Assembly (NCBI RefSeq): GCF_000190735.1
Contig: NC_015177.1
Location: forward strand, 3,968,001-4,032,000
DNA from: Pseudopedobacter saltans DSM 12145
GTDB taxonomy: Bacteria; Bacteroidota; Bacteroidia; Sphingobacteriales; Sphingobacteriaceae
Reading direction: 5' to 3'
Length of the DNA: 64,000 nt
In this document: positions 45,685-54,918 of the stretch, in pieces
Layout of the letters: every line of letters starts with the position of its first letter
Numbering within the stretch: the stretch's first letter is position 1
The notes under the pieces: generated by a model
Database searches by the model: none
What the model saw: only the letters and a program-made list of their open reading frames with translations
What the model was told of the DNA's origin: nothing
Position numbers and translations under genes: made by a program

Positions 45685-46874
45685 TGCAAGTGAAAAATAT
45701 TATTCTGGGATTTAGTGTCATGTTGTTTGCCATGGTATGTTCTGCCCAGAAAAAGCTAAGGTCGCAAACGGATTATGCACAAGAAATCAGTAAAACCATT
45801 ATGCATAAGTGGCCAGATTCGCTAACCAGGTTGGATGGAAAGTCTGCAGGCTGGTCTTATGATATCGGTTTATATCTGGAAGCGATTTCTAATGTTTATG
45901 CCAGAACAGGAAACAAAGTTTACTTTGATTATATCCAAAAACAAATGGATAGATTTTTATTGCCGGATGGACAAATTAAGTTCTATAAACAGAATTCTTA
46001 TAATATAGATTATGTGCGCAATGGAAAGGCTATGATGTATCTGTTTGAGAGAACGGGTGAGCAAAAGTATGCTAATGCGGCTAAATATATCAGGCAGCAA
46101 TTGTACACGCATCCGAGAACCAGTGAAGGTGGTTTTTGGCACAAGAAAGTATATCCAAACCAAATGTGGTTGGATGGATTGTACATGGGGCAACCTTTTT
46201 ATGCTCATTTTTCAAAGGTTTTTAATCAACCAGAGAATTTTGATGATATCGCCAAACAGTTTATTTTGATGGAAAAGCATTCACGGGATAGTGAAACTGG
46301 ATTACTACACCATGCCTGGGACGAAAGCAGGCAGCAACGTTGGGCAGATAAGCAGACAGGGAAATCTCCGAATATCTGGGGCAGAGCAATGGGCTGGTAT
46401 GGCGTGGCACTGGTTGATGTATTGGATGATTTTCCAAAGGACCACCCTCAGAGGAAGACTTTATTGGAGATATTAAATAGATATGTAGAGGCTGTTGCTA
46501 AAGTACAAAACCCAACCAACGATTTGTGGTATCAGGTACTAGATAAAGCTTCTAAAAAAGGGAATTATCCTGAAGCTTCAGCTTCGTCTATGTTTGTGTA
46601 TACGATGTTAAAGGGAAGCAGATTAGGATATATTCCTTCTAAATATCGTGATGTGGCAAAAAAGGGATATCAGGGGATTATTAAACAATTTATAGAGAAG
46701 GGAGATGATGGTTTTTATCATTTGAACGGAACAGTTATGGTTTCTGGTTTAGGAGGTAATCCTTACAGGGACGGCAGTTTTGAATACTATATCAGTGAAC
46801 CAGTTATACAGGATGATCCAAAGGGAATGGGCGCTTTTATACTGGCGGCTAATGAAGTTACGCTGATAAAATAA
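45684..46874 (+). CDS. unsaturated rhamnogalacturonyl hydrolase, GH105
   Basis: This 396-residue protein has a signal peptide (1-20, ending VCSAQ) and an (alpha/alpha)6 barrel of family GH105 (YteR/YesR type). Signatures: WSYDIGLYLEAI, WLDGLYMGQPFYAHFS with the catalytic aspartate, GRAMGWYGVALVDVLDDFP and EASASSMFVYTMLKG. It removes the 4,5-unsaturated uronic acid left at the non-reducing end by pectate and rhamnogalacturonan lyases, so it directly continues the PL1/PL9 reactions. It ends the enzyme part of block 2; a hairpin separates it from SusC. Confidence 0.92.
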   Translation: MQVKNIILGFSVMLFAMVCSAQKKLRSQTDYAQEISKTIMHKWPDSLTRLDGKSAGWSYDIGLYLEAISNVYARTGNKVYFDYIQKQMDRFLLPDGQIKFYKQNSYNIDYVRNGKAMMYLFERTGEQKYANAAKYIRQQLYTHPRTSEGGFWHKKVYPNQMWLDGLYMGQPFYAHFSKVFNQPENFDDIAKQFILMEKHSRDSETGLLHHAWDESRQQRWADKQTGKSPNIWGRAMGWYGVALVDVLDDFPKDHPQRKTLLEILNRYVEAVAKVQNPTNDLWYQVLDKASKKGNYPEASASSMFVYTMLKGSRLGYIPSKYRDVAKKGYQGIIKQFIEKGDDGFYHLNGTVMVSGLGGNPYRDGSFEYYISEPVIQDDPKGMGAFILAANEVTLIK

Positions 46875-46883
46875 AGATAAAAG

Positions 46884-46911
46884 GCTGGTTATTGCTACCT
46901 CAATAGCCAGC
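46884..46911 (+). terminator. intercistronic hairpin before block 2 SusC
   Basis: An 11-bp stem (GCTGGTTATTG 46884-46894 / CAATAGCCAGC 46901-46911) with a 6-nt loop. No T-tract follows, so it may be an RNA-stability or partial-termination element rather than a full terminator. Confidence 0.5.
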
Positions 46912-46966
46912 TTACCGATGAAAAACAGATAACCAGGAAAAACACTATTATTAAAATTTATCTAAT

Positions 46967-49939
46967 ATGAAAAAGAGGACAACTATGCTCCTGTTTTTTG
47001 CAATGGCGTTTTTTACGTTTACGTTGCAAGCACAGGTGAGAAGTTTATCTGGTAAAGTTACCAGTAAAACTGACGGGGAACCGCTGATTGGGGTAAGCAT
47101 TAGCGTAAAAAGCTCTACGGCGAGTACGATTACAGATGCTTCGGGTAATTTTAAAATCAATTTGCCCGACCAGGCCGAAAGTACTTTATTGGTAAAGTAC
47201 ATCGGGTTTAAGGATCTCGAAGTTCCCGTTCGAAATCAAGCACAAATAAATATTCAGCTCGAAGAAGATACCAAGACACTGGATGAAATTGTAGTGATAG
47301 GTTACGGAACTGTCAAGAAAAGGGATTTGACAGGTTCTGTTGTCTCGGTAAAAGGGAATGAAATAGCAGAAGTTCCTTCGGCCAGTATAATCGAATCTGT
47401 ACAGGGTAAAATCCCGGGAGTGGATATCGTTAGAAGTAATGGGTCAGCTACATCCGGAGTAAGTATGACAGTGCGGGGAAACCGCTCCATTACAGCGAAT
47501 AACGGGCCATTGTTTATTGTAGATGGAGTTCAGTATAGCAATATGCAGGATCTTAATCCTAACGATATTGAATCTATGGAAGTTTTAAAAGATGCTTCTT
47601 CTACTGCAATTTACGGATCTCGGGGGGCGAATGGGGTTATCATTGTGACGACCAAGAAAGGAGTGACGGGAAAAGCCACTGTTTCTTTTAACGGCTATAC
47701 CGGGATTTCTACTGTTGCAAGATATCCTTCTTTAATGAATTTAGAGCAGTTTGTTAACCTCAGAAGAGAAGCTTTTAGGGCGACCGGTAAGTGGTCTGGC
47801 CTGGCCGATGATTCTAAAGCATTTAATAACGCTGAATTAGAAGCGATTAGTAAAAATCAATATATAGATTACCATGATTTATTAATCCATAATGGATTAT
47901 TACAGGACTATCAGTTGGGGGTTAACGCAGGAACTGAAAAGACCAAAGTTTATTTTTCTTTAGGCTATTTAGACGAAAAAGGTATTCTGAAGCAAGACTG
48001 GTCAAACAGATATACGGGAAGATTGAATATCGATCAAACTATTGGGAAAGCATTTAAAGCAGGAATGCAATCGCAATTAACCAGATATGAGCAAAGCATT
48101 AGAAGAGATCCTTTGAATCAGGCCAATAAAGTTAACCCTTTAGGAACGGTTTATGATGAAAAAGGAGAATTTATTGTATATCCATTGGGAGGAGCATTTG
48201 TGAGCCCCCTTGCCGATGAACAACCTAATATTTATACTAACCGGGCGATTCGTACAAGAATATTGACCAACGCTTATATTGAAGTAAAGCCAATTACTGA
48301 ATTAACGTTTAGATCAACTTTAGGCGCTACTATAGATAATGGAAGAAACGGCACTTATGCCGCACCGCAATCTATCGACAGAAATGGTGCTTTTCCGAGA
48401 GCTACTTATGCTGCAGATAATGGGTTTTTAATTAATTGGGAAAATGTACTTACTTATCAGAAGCAGATCTCGGATCATTCGATAACCCTAACCGGAGTAA
48501 ACAGTTTTATCTGGAACCGTTCTGATTTTATAAGCGCTGCAGGAGAGAATCAATTATTGAAATCGCAATTATTCTATGCGTTAGGAAATGCAAATGCCAA
48601 TATAGCCGTAAATACAGGGTATGAAATGTCCAATCTGGTTTCGTTTGCCGGAAGAGCAAATTATAGTTATAAAGGTAAATATCTGTTAACCTTAACAGGT
48701 AGAACCGATGGTTCATCTATTCTTGCAGAAGGACATAAATGGGCGTTCTTTCCATCTGTAGCAGTAGGTTGGAGAATTAGTGACGAAGACTTTTTCAAAA
48801 AAGGAAATACGGTTAGCGAATTGAAACTTAGAGCAAGTTACGGAAAGGCAGGTAACTATGCGGTAGATCCTTATTCTACACAAAGTAGTTTAAGCAGGGT
48901 TGCATTTGCTTATGGTGATGTAGCTGCTCCCGGTTATGCATTTTCTCCACAAGTAGGAAACCCAAATCTAGGGTGGGAATTAACTACGACTTTAAATCTT
49001 GGATTGGATATTGGCCTGGTAAATAACAGGGTAAACACAACAATTGATTTCTATGATTCCAAAACTTCGGATTTGTTATTGGCAAGAGGTTTACCTCCAA
49101 CAACTGGGGTGACTTCTGTGGTTCAGAATATTGGTAAAACAAAGAATACAGGGGTAGAAATTGGTATTAATTCAGAAAATTTAAAAGGAAAAGCTGTTGG
49201 CTGGACAAGCAGTTTGTCTTTTACCAGTAATAGGGAAAGAATAGTTGAACTTGTTTCCGGTACAGATGATATCGGAAATGGATGGTTTATCGGTCATCCA
49301 ACTCAGGTGTTTTATGACTACGAAAAACTTGGTATTTGGCAAACTGATGAAGCTGCGGAGGCTGCTAAGTATGGACAAACTCCGGGCACTATCAAAGTTA
49401 GAGATTTAAATGATGATAATAAGATTGATGCGACGAATGACAGAAAAGTAATTGGTACTTCACGGCCAAAATGGTTTGGAGGTTTTGACAACACTTTTAC
49501 TTACAAGGGGTTCGAACTCAATTTCTATGTTTTTGCCCGCTTTGGTCAAACCATAAATCCGGACTTTTTAAGAAGATATGATCCGCAGGGAATTGGGCAA
49601 AGTACCGCCGCAATTAATTACTGGACTCCCGAAAACCCTTCTAATGATTATCCGAGACCAAACTCAGGGCTGTCCCTGGCCAGTATGCTATATACCAGTA
49701 CTATAGGATATGTGGATGGATCTTATATAAGGGTTAGAAATATTTCGCTGGGATATACATTACCTAAGAGTATAAGCCAAAAAGTATTTATGAACAATAT
49801 AAAGGTGTATGCAACTGCCAAAAACCCTTTCACCTGGACAAGATCCAGTCGTTTGGAAGAATATGATCCAGAACGAGGCGGTTCAGAGAATTTTCCAATG
49901 ACCAAAGTATTTGTTTTTGGATTGAATTTAGGTTTCTAA
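46967..49939 (+). CDS. SusC-like TonB-dependent glycan receptor (pectin block 2)
   Basis: This 990-residue outer-membrane receptor has a signal peptide (1-22, ending TLQAQ), a carboxypeptidase-regulatory-like domain (about 26-100), a plug (about 108-225, GYGTVKKRDLTGSV; SVQGKIPGVDIV) and a C-terminal barrel ending LNLGF. Its different length and sequence from the block 1 SusC suggest a distinct ligand, perhaps shorter or branched rhamnogalacturonan products. It lies 92 bp after GH105, with a hairpin in the gap, and 16 bp before its SusD partner. Confidence 0.95.
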   Translation: MKKRTTMLLFFAMAFFTFTLQAQVRSLSGKVTSKTDGEPLIGVSISVKSSTASTITDASGNFKINLPDQAESTLLVKYIGFKDLEVPVRNQAQINIQLEEDTKTLDEIVVIGYGTVKKRDLTGSVVSVKGNEIAEVPSASIIESVQGKIPGVDIVRSNGSATSGVSMTVRGNRSITANNGPLFIVDGVQYSNMQDLNPNDIESMEVLKDASSTAIYGSRGANGVIIVTTKKGVTGKATVSFNGYTGISTVARYPSLMNLEQFVNLRREAFRATGKWSGLADDSKAFNNAELEAISKNQYIDYHDLLIHNGLLQDYQLGVNAGTEKTKVYFSLGYLDEKGILKQDWSNRYTGRLNIDQTIGKAFKAGMQSQLTRYEQSIRRDPLNQANKVNPLGTVYDEKGEFIVYPLGGAFVSPLADEQPNIYTNRAIRTRILTNAYIEVKPITELTFRSTLGATIDNGRNGTYAAPQSIDRNGAFPRATYAADNGFLINWENVLTYQKQISDHSITLTGVNSFIWNRSDFISAAGENQLLKSQLFYALGNANANIAVNTGYEMSNLVSFAGRANYSYKGKYLLTLTGRTDGSSILAEGHKWAFFPSVAVGWRISDEDFFKKGNTVSELKLRASYGKAGNYAVDPYSTQSSLSRVAFAYGDVAAPGYAFSPQVGNPNLGWELTTTLNLGLDIGLVNNRVNTTIDFYDSKTSDLLLARGLPPTTGVTSVVQNIGKTKNTGVEIGINSENLKGKAVGWTSSLSFTSNRERIVELVSGTDDIGNGWFIGHPTQVFYDYEKLGIWQTDEAAEAAKYGQTPGTIKVRDLNDDNKIDATNDRKVIGTSRPKWFGGFDNTFTYKGFELNFYVFARFGQTINPDFLRRYDPQGIGQSTAAINYWTPENPSNDYPRPNSGLSLASMLYTSTIGYVDGSYIRVRNISLGYTLPKSISQKVFMNNIKVYATAKNPFTWTRSSRLEEYDPERGGSENFPMTKVFVFGLNLGF

Positions 49940-49955
49940 TTTAAAGCTGTTAGTC

Positions 49956-51596
49956 ATGAAAAATAGAATAAAAATATTGGCTTTTTTCACGTTAAGTACA
50001 TTATTGATATCATGTGAAAAGACCCTAAAAGAATATAATCCAAGCGGAATTACTGCTGAAAGCGTTTTCACTACTCCAGAGGGCTTCGAGTCCTTGGTGA
50101 ATGCAGCTTACTCTTACCAGCGTTGGTGGTATGGAAAAGAAGAAGGATACAGTTTGTCTGAAATGGGAACAGATTTATGGATGAGTGGAGCGGGAGATGT
50201 GTACCCCGACTTAACTAAATATGTTAATTTGCAAGGAACAAATGGAGCTGTCTCGGCAGAATGGACTGCTTTATATGCCGCAATAAATCTTTGTAATGCA
50301 GGTATTAATCGTATTGGAGACTCTGGCTTGAGCGCTACACTTAAAACGCAAAGAGAAGCCGAATTACGTTTTTTGAGGGCATTTTATTATTGGCATATTG
50401 TAGAAACTTGGGGAGGAGTACATTTTACGCTGGAAGAAACCAAAGGGATTATTACAACTGCTAATAAAACACCTAAAGAGACTTTTTACCAGCAGATTAT
50501 AGATGATTTAAATTTTGCAGTAAATGCTTTGTCTCCAATACAGGCTGACTATGGTCGGGTAACGAAACCGGCTGCTATGGCATTCTTGTCGAGAGTTTAC
50601 CTTTTTAATAACAATGCAATAGAAGCAAACAAAATGGCTACTGCTGTTCTAAACGGAAATTATGGTTTCCAGCTGCAGGCTAATTATGCAGATCTCTGGC
50701 GTATGGATAACCAAAAAAATAAAGAAGTTGTTTATGCTATAAGCTACTCAACAAACCTTTCTTTAAACGATTTGAAGGACAACATTTTGAATCCGCTTGG
50801 ACATTCCAGAGGTAGTAATAGCGGGCATATGTTATTTTTGATGAAGTATGATACAGAAACTGGTATGACAAGGGATCTGACTTACGGCAGACCATTTAAC
50901 AGGTATATGCCAACAAGATATCTATTGGATTTGTATCAGGCTGATGATGCCAGATACGAAGGATCTTTTATGGAAGTTTGGTTGGCCAATAATCCTGACC
51001 CAACTAAAAGAAGACCGGGGCAAAATCTGGGCGATACGGCTGTGGTTGCTACCCGAAAAAGCTTAAATGCTACTGGCAAAAATTACAGCCTTTACGATCG
51101 GAATGCAATCTATAATGCGGCGGATGGCAAGGTAAAAGATCAATTAAGGTACCCAACGTTAACGAAATTTATGGACCCAACAAGACCGTCCTTTAATGAG
51201 GCACAAAGTTCCAGAGATGTATTTGTGATTAGGTATGCTGAACTATATTTGAATGCAGCCGAAGCGCAATTGAAAATGGGTAACGCAGATTCTGCTGCTT
51301 ATTGGATTAATCAGGTACGCGGAAGAGCAGCTAAACCGGGTAAAAGTTTAAGTATTACGCCAGGACAGGTAACTTTAGATTTTATTCTGGACGAGAGAGC
51401 ACGAGAGTTTGCAGGCGAACAAATTAGATGGTTTGACTTGAAACGTACGGATAAATTAATCGAGCGTGTAAAAGCTCACAATCCAGATGTTGCACCTAAT
51501 ATTCAAAGCTATCACATTGTCAGGCCAATACCTAGAAATCAGTTGGATGCCGTGACCAACAAAGATGAGTTTAGACAAAATACGGGTTATCAATAG
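49956..51596 (+). CDS. SusD-like lipoprotein (block 2)
   Basis: This 546-residue SusD/RagB-family protein has its lipid cysteine at residue 20 (LLISCEK). The TPR-rich core includes LRFLRAFYYWHIVETWGGVHF, and the C-terminal family motif FILDERAREFAGEQIRWFDLKRT is present. It forms the glycan-capturing lid of the SusC importer immediately upstream. It is the last gene of block 2; a good terminator follows. Confidence 0.95.
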   Translation: MKNRIKILAFFTLSTLLISCEKTLKEYNPSGITAESVFTTPEGFESLVNAAYSYQRWWYGKEEGYSLSEMGTDLWMSGAGDVYPDLTKYVNLQGTNGAVSAEWTALYAAINLCNAGINRIGDSGLSATLKTQREAELRFLRAFYYWHIVETWGGVHFTLEETKGIITTANKTPKETFYQQIIDDLNFAVNALSPIQADYGRVTKPAAMAFLSRVYLFNNNAIEANKMATAVLNGNYGFQLQANYADLWRMDNQKNKEVVYAISYSTNLSLNDLKDNILNPLGHSRGSNSGHMLFLMKYDTETGMTRDLTYGRPFNRYMPTRYLLDLYQADDARYEGSFMEVWLANNPDPTKRRPGQNLGDTAVVATRKSLNATGKNYSLYDRNAIYNAADGKVKDQLRYPTLTKFMDPTRPSFNEAQSSRDVFVIRYAELYLNAAEAQLKMGNADSAAYWINQVRGRAAKPGKSLSITPGQVTLDFILDERAREFAGEQIRWFDLKRTDKLIERVKAHNPDVAPNIQSYHIVRPIPRNQLDAVTNKDEFRQNTGYQ

Positions 51597-51632
51597 AATT
51601 ATTCCCTTCGCATACTAGAAATGACTTTAATT

Positions 51633-51660
51633 AACCCGATGAAAGATCATCGGGTTTTTG
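51633..51660 (+). terminator. terminator of the block 2 operon
   Basis: A 10-bp stem (AACCCGATGA 51633-51642 / TCATCGGGTT 51647-51656) with a 4-nt loop ends in TTTTT. It closes a stretch of nine genes that starts at 38576. Confidence 0.9.
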
Positions 51661-51747
51661 TTTCTCCAGAATGTAAATCTGTTTTAATAAAAGGCCAGCC
51701 TAGTTTAATATAGGTTTTGTATCTTTATGGAAATCTATAAACACGAA

Positions 51748-52578
51748 ATGGAATTCAAGAAAATTTTATTGTCTACAGCAATTGGTATAGTAGCAACTCT
51801 TTCTGCAAATGCTCAGCATTCGCTAGAGAAAATTTGGGAAACTAAAGAAAGTATTCCTGTTCCCGAATCGGTTTTATATCAGGAGAAATCAAAGTTATTA
51901 TATGTTTCCCTTATTGATGGGGCTGGAAATGCTAAAGATGGCATAGGAGGGGTAGCTATATTGAACTTAGATGGCTCTGTAAAAAATATGAACTGGATTA
52001 CAGGTTTAAATGCTCCAAAAGGTTTAGGTCTTTTTAAAGACCGCCTGTATGTTGCGGATTTAGATGAAGTTGTGGTTGTTGATGTGAAAAAGGGGCAGGT
52101 TATAAAAAAAATAGCTATTCCGGATGCAATCTTCCTGAATGACATAACAACAGATGATAAAGGAACGGTTTACGTGTCTGATACGAGGAAGGGATTTATC
52201 TATAAAATAGAGAACGATCAGGCTTCTTTGTACCTGGAAAATGTAAAAGGAGCCAATGGGCTAAAAGTAATCGGTAAAGATTTATTTGTTTTGGCTGGAC
52301 CGGAGCTGTGGAAAATTGCTCCGGATAAAAAGATTACCAAGGTTGCTGTTGGGTTTGAAAAGGGTGGTGATGGCGTGGAACCCGTAGGAAATGGAGATTT
52401 TCTGGTAACCTGCTGGCCAGGCATAATCTATTATGTAAAGGCTAACGGTAGTTTTGAAAAGCTTTTGGACGTACAAGGTCAAATGAATACAGCGGATTTA
52501 GCTTACGATGCGAAAAGTAAAACGCTATTTGTACCCACATTTAATAGTAAATCGGTTATTGCATATAAGTTGAAATAA
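51748..52578 (+). CDS. secreted SMP-30/NHL-like beta-propeller protein
   Basis: This protein of about 276 residues has a signal peptide (1-22, ending SANAQ) and a repeated beta-propeller pattern (for example SKLLYVSLID, DRLYVADLDEVVVVDVKKG, GTVYVSDTRKGFIYKIE, YDAKSKTLFVPTFNSKSVIAY), resembling SMP-30/gluconolactonase-like or NHL proteins. The metal-binding residues of true gluconolactonases are not clearly complete. It is probably a periplasmic lactonase-like or binding protein. ATG at 51748 is chosen over 51727, since a -7-like TATCTTTA overlaps the earlier ATG. It is a separate transcription unit with its own terminator. Confidence 0.75.
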   Translation: MEFKKILLSTAIGIVATLSANAQHSLEKIWETKESIPVPESVLYQEKSKLLYVSLIDGAGNAKDGIGGVAILNLDGSVKNMNWITGLNAPKGLGLFKDRLYVADLDEVVVVDVKKGQVIKKIAIPDAIFLNDITTDDKGTVYVSDTRKGFIYKIENDQASLYLENVKGANGLKVIGKDLFVLAGPELWKIAPDKKITKVAVGFEKGGDGVEPVGNGDFLVTCWPGIIYYVKANGSFEKLLDVQGQMNTADLAYDAKSKTLFVPTFNSKSVIAYKLK

Positions 52579-52603
52579 TACTGTAAGAAAATTGTACAGT
52601 ACT

Positions 52604-52648
52604 AAAAAAAGTTACTGTTCCCTGATACGGAGCAGTAACTTTTTTTTG
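52604..52648. terminator. bidirectional terminator
   Basis: AAAAAAAGTTACTG / CAGTAACTTTTTTTT form a long perfect stem around a loop with a short inner stem (CTCC-type). Strong T-tract on the plus strand. Confidence 0.9.
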
Positions 52649-52750
52649 TTTTAACTCTCTGATATAAAGTTTATTTATGTAATTATCTGCCAATAGAAGC
52701 CAAAGAAGGCATAAACTTTGCATGTAAGCAGATTTAACAAAAAATACTTT

Positions 52751-53143
52751 ATGAGAAAATTACTTTTATTGGTTGCTTTTTTTGCAACAACAGCGATTCT
52801 TTTTAGTTCTTGCAGTAAGGATAAGGATGAAAATGGTTCAATTGGAGGAAAGGTTCAATATAAACTTATTGGTTCTTCGAATGTAGCAATACATACCATT
52901 CAAATTACAGATGGCAACGGACAAGTAAGCTCTGTAGCCGCTTCGGAAGGTAATACCTGGACCAGTGACGAAATTACATTAAATAAAAAAGGGATTACTT
53001 TGCAATTAGGTGCAGGAGGGATAGTTTCCAGTGGAACCGGAGAACTCAAAGCCCAAATATTAATCGATGGAAAGGTTGTACAGGAGTCAAATAATTCCGC
53101 CAATGCAGGGGCTATAGCAGCTGTAGTTTATTATCAATTTTAA
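52751..53143 (+). CDS. small secreted lipoprotein, unknown function
   Basis: This protein of 130 residues has its lipid cysteine at residue 21 (LFSSCSKD). The mature part looks like a small all-beta domain (GGKVQYKLIGSSNVAIHTIQITDGNGQVSSVAA in outline; a C-terminal AAVVYYQF). It recalls small Bacteroidota proteins with an Ig-like or MmpS-like fold. No catalytic residues are recognised. ATG at 52751 places the signal peptide at the N-terminus; the upstream extension lacks conservation logic. It is monocistronic and flanked by strong terminators on both sides. Confidence 0.8.
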   Translation: MRKLLLLVAFFATTAILFSSCSKDKDENGSIGGKVQYKLIGSSNVAIHTIQITDGNGQVSSVAASEGNTWTSDEITLNKKGITLQLGAGGIVSSGTGELKAQILIDGKVVQESNNSANAGAIAAVVYYQF

Positions 53144-53145
53144 AT

Positions 53146-53182
53146 AACAAAACAGGAGCTTCAACAGAGCTCCTGTTTTGTT
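53146..53182. terminator. perfect 15-bp terminator hairpin
   Basis: AACAAAACAGGAGCT (53146-53160) and AGCTCCTGTTTTGTT (53168-53182) form a perfect stem with a 7-nt loop, directly after the lipoprotein stop codon. Confidence 0.9.
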
Positions 53183-53288
53183 GCTTACTTTCATTTAAAA
53201 AGAATAGGTTGAACATTTCAGGTAAGATGTAAGATCTTCCTCTTCCATTTTTCTGTGTAGAAGCTATAAGTATTAAGGGTGTTCCTGA

Positions 53289-53600
53289 TTAATATAAAAA
53301 CTGATAAACCTCCTGCATATATTCGGCTTCTTCAAGTGCTGTTAAGAAATAGGCCCATTCATCATCGGAAAAGATAAGATTAACCTGAGAATGTTGTGTC
53401 GCAATCAAGATTCTTTCTTCTCCATCAGGAAAAGCCAAAAAAGTATGATTATCGTTTTTCGTGTAATCGTTAAAAGATTTGAATTGTTTACTTTCAAAAG
53501 TTAACATCAGGCTTTTATGCCAGATATAAGTCCTTTTGCACTCCGGACAATAACTGATAACCGTTTGATCTTTTTGACTGAGCAAGATTGTTGGACACAT
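53289..53600 (-). CDS. small conserved cytoplasmic protein (DUF6686-like)
   Basis: This protein of about 103 residues has no signal peptide. Two cysteines in SYCPECKRTYIWH suggest a small metal site or a zinc-ribbon remnant; the rest is mixed alpha/beta (LIFSDDEWAYFLTALEEAEYMQEV). It resembles Bacteroidota-specific proteins of unknown function that often lie near iron uptake genes. ATG at 53600 is chosen because the longer ORF start (53642) would read through a hairpin at 53617-53647. It lies downstream of the iron-uptake operon on the same strand. Confidence 0.65.
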   Translation of the reverse strand: MCPTILLSQKDQTVISYCPECKRTYIWHKSLMLTFESKQFKSFNDYTKNDNHTFLAFPDGEERILIATQHSQVNLIFSDDEWAYFLTALEEAEYMQEVYQFLY

Positions 53601-53616
53601 GGCGTATGAATATAAG

Positions 53617-53647
53617 AACCTATGCCGGCAACCTACCGACATAGGTT
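53617..53647 (-). terminator. hairpin between DUF4374 gene and small protein gene
   Basis: AACCTATG (53617-53624) pairs with CATAGGTT (53640-53647) around a G/C-rich loop. Only a weak T-run follows on the minus strand, so it may be an attenuator or operator rather than a full terminator. Confidence 0.4.
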
Positions 53648-53660
53648 TGATAAACAGAGA

Positions 53661-54905
53661 TTAGTTGTTTTTTAAATATTGTACAGCTGTAATTGTACCT
53701 CCTTCGATCTGCAATCCCGGAATTGCTGTCTTGTTATTTGCATCTATTTTATAGATATAACCAATACCGCTTGTTAAATTAACACCGATATAAGCCGTAT
53801 TCCCATCTTTAGGTGTATAATTAGTAGACGTTAAGCTTTTAATTTCTCCTAAGGCAGGTAATCCGCTTATTTTGTTTACAGTTTTAGCGGAAACATCTAA
53901 AACGGCCAATTCTTTGCCAGTATTGTAAGGTCCTTTTTCGGCTTTAGCCTGAATATTGGCGATGAATTTATTATTACCAATGTATAACCAGTTCGTAATA
54001 ACATAACCATTAGATGCCTGTTCAAAATCAAGATAATAGTCGTCAAACATATCTGTGCCATTTTTTATACGAGTAATGGCAGATGGTTTGGTATCTGTGA
54101 ATCTTTTTACGCTTTTTTCATCCACTTTGTCAGAAGTAGTAGCAACAGAAGTAGAGAAAGCATAAACATCTCCGTTTTCTACAACGCCCAAACCATTGGT
54201 GAAATATCTGCCTATGAAACTGGTACGATCATCATGAATGGTTTTTTCCAATTGCATTTCCGGATAGGTATATACCGCAATCCACGCCTGATCGTGGAAA
54301 TCAGAATCAAAGCTGCTGTTCTTTATAGGGAAAAAAGGAGCATAAACTTTATTGCCTACCTGCTGTAACCAGCTGAAATGCGCAATTTCTCCGTTTTTTG
54401 CCGGAGCTAAAGCATCTAAGGTACCTTCCTTTGTAATTTGTAAACTATTGGTGCTTACCTGATAATACGTGTATAAAGTACTTCCCGAAGTGTTTATCGT
54501 TCTGGGTACTTTTGTTAATAAAATATCATCATTAACTGCAGCAAAAGCCTGAACGGTTTCTGTTTGAAAGTTTGTCAATTTGTTTAATCGACCGTCCACA
54601 TTTTTATAAGCGGTTACAGCTCCCGGGTTTCCCTGACCATATAACATACTGAAGAATTTTCCCTTATGTGTTAAATAGTAGCGGTAGGTACCGTCTTGCT
54701 CCAATCCATTTCCAAAAGTTGATGCAGAACCGTTGTCTAAACTGGGTACGTTAATAAGATAATCGGCCACGCCGGTTGATGCAACAGGGGTTACTGTTAC
54801 AATGTATTCGCCACGAGTGACATTAGAACTATTTTCCTTTTTGCAAGCAGTAAAAGCTGTGGCTGTAGCCATCACCACAAGTGCTTTTGTAATTTTAGTT
54901 TTCAT
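53661..54905 (-). CDS. DUF4374 lipoprotein of iron/siderophore uptake operon
   Basis: This 414-residue protein has its lipid cysteine at residue 21 (AFTACKK) and a DUF4374 beta-propeller-like domain (about 35-410). Proteins of this family are encoded beside TonB-dependent siderophore receptors and PepSY membrane proteins in Bacteroidota and are thought to bind the siderophore-iron complex. It lies 13 nt after the TonB receptor gene, as expected. It is the last clear member of the operon. Confidence 0.85.
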   Translation of the reverse strand: MKTKITKALVVMATATAFTACKKENSSNVTRGEYIVTVTPVASTGVADYLINVPSLDNGSASTFGNGLEQDGTYRYYLTHKGKFFSMLYGQGNPGAVTAYKNVDGRLNKLTNFQTETVQAFAAVNDDILLTKVPRTINTSGSTLYTYYQVSTNSLQITKEGTLDALAPAKNGEIAHFSWLQQVGNKVYAPFFPIKNSSFDSDFHDQAWIAVYTYPEMQLEKTIHDDRTSFIGRYFTNGLGVVENGDVYAFSTSVATTSDKVDEKSVKRFTDTKPSAITRIKNGTDMFDDYYLDFEQASNGYVITNWLYIGNNKFIANIQAKAEKGPYNTGKELAVLDVSAKTVNKISGLPALGEIKSLTSTNYTPKDGNTAYIGVNLTSGIGYIYKIDANNKTAIPGLQIEGGTITAVQYLKNN

Positions 54906-54918
54906 TGTTATTATTGAT

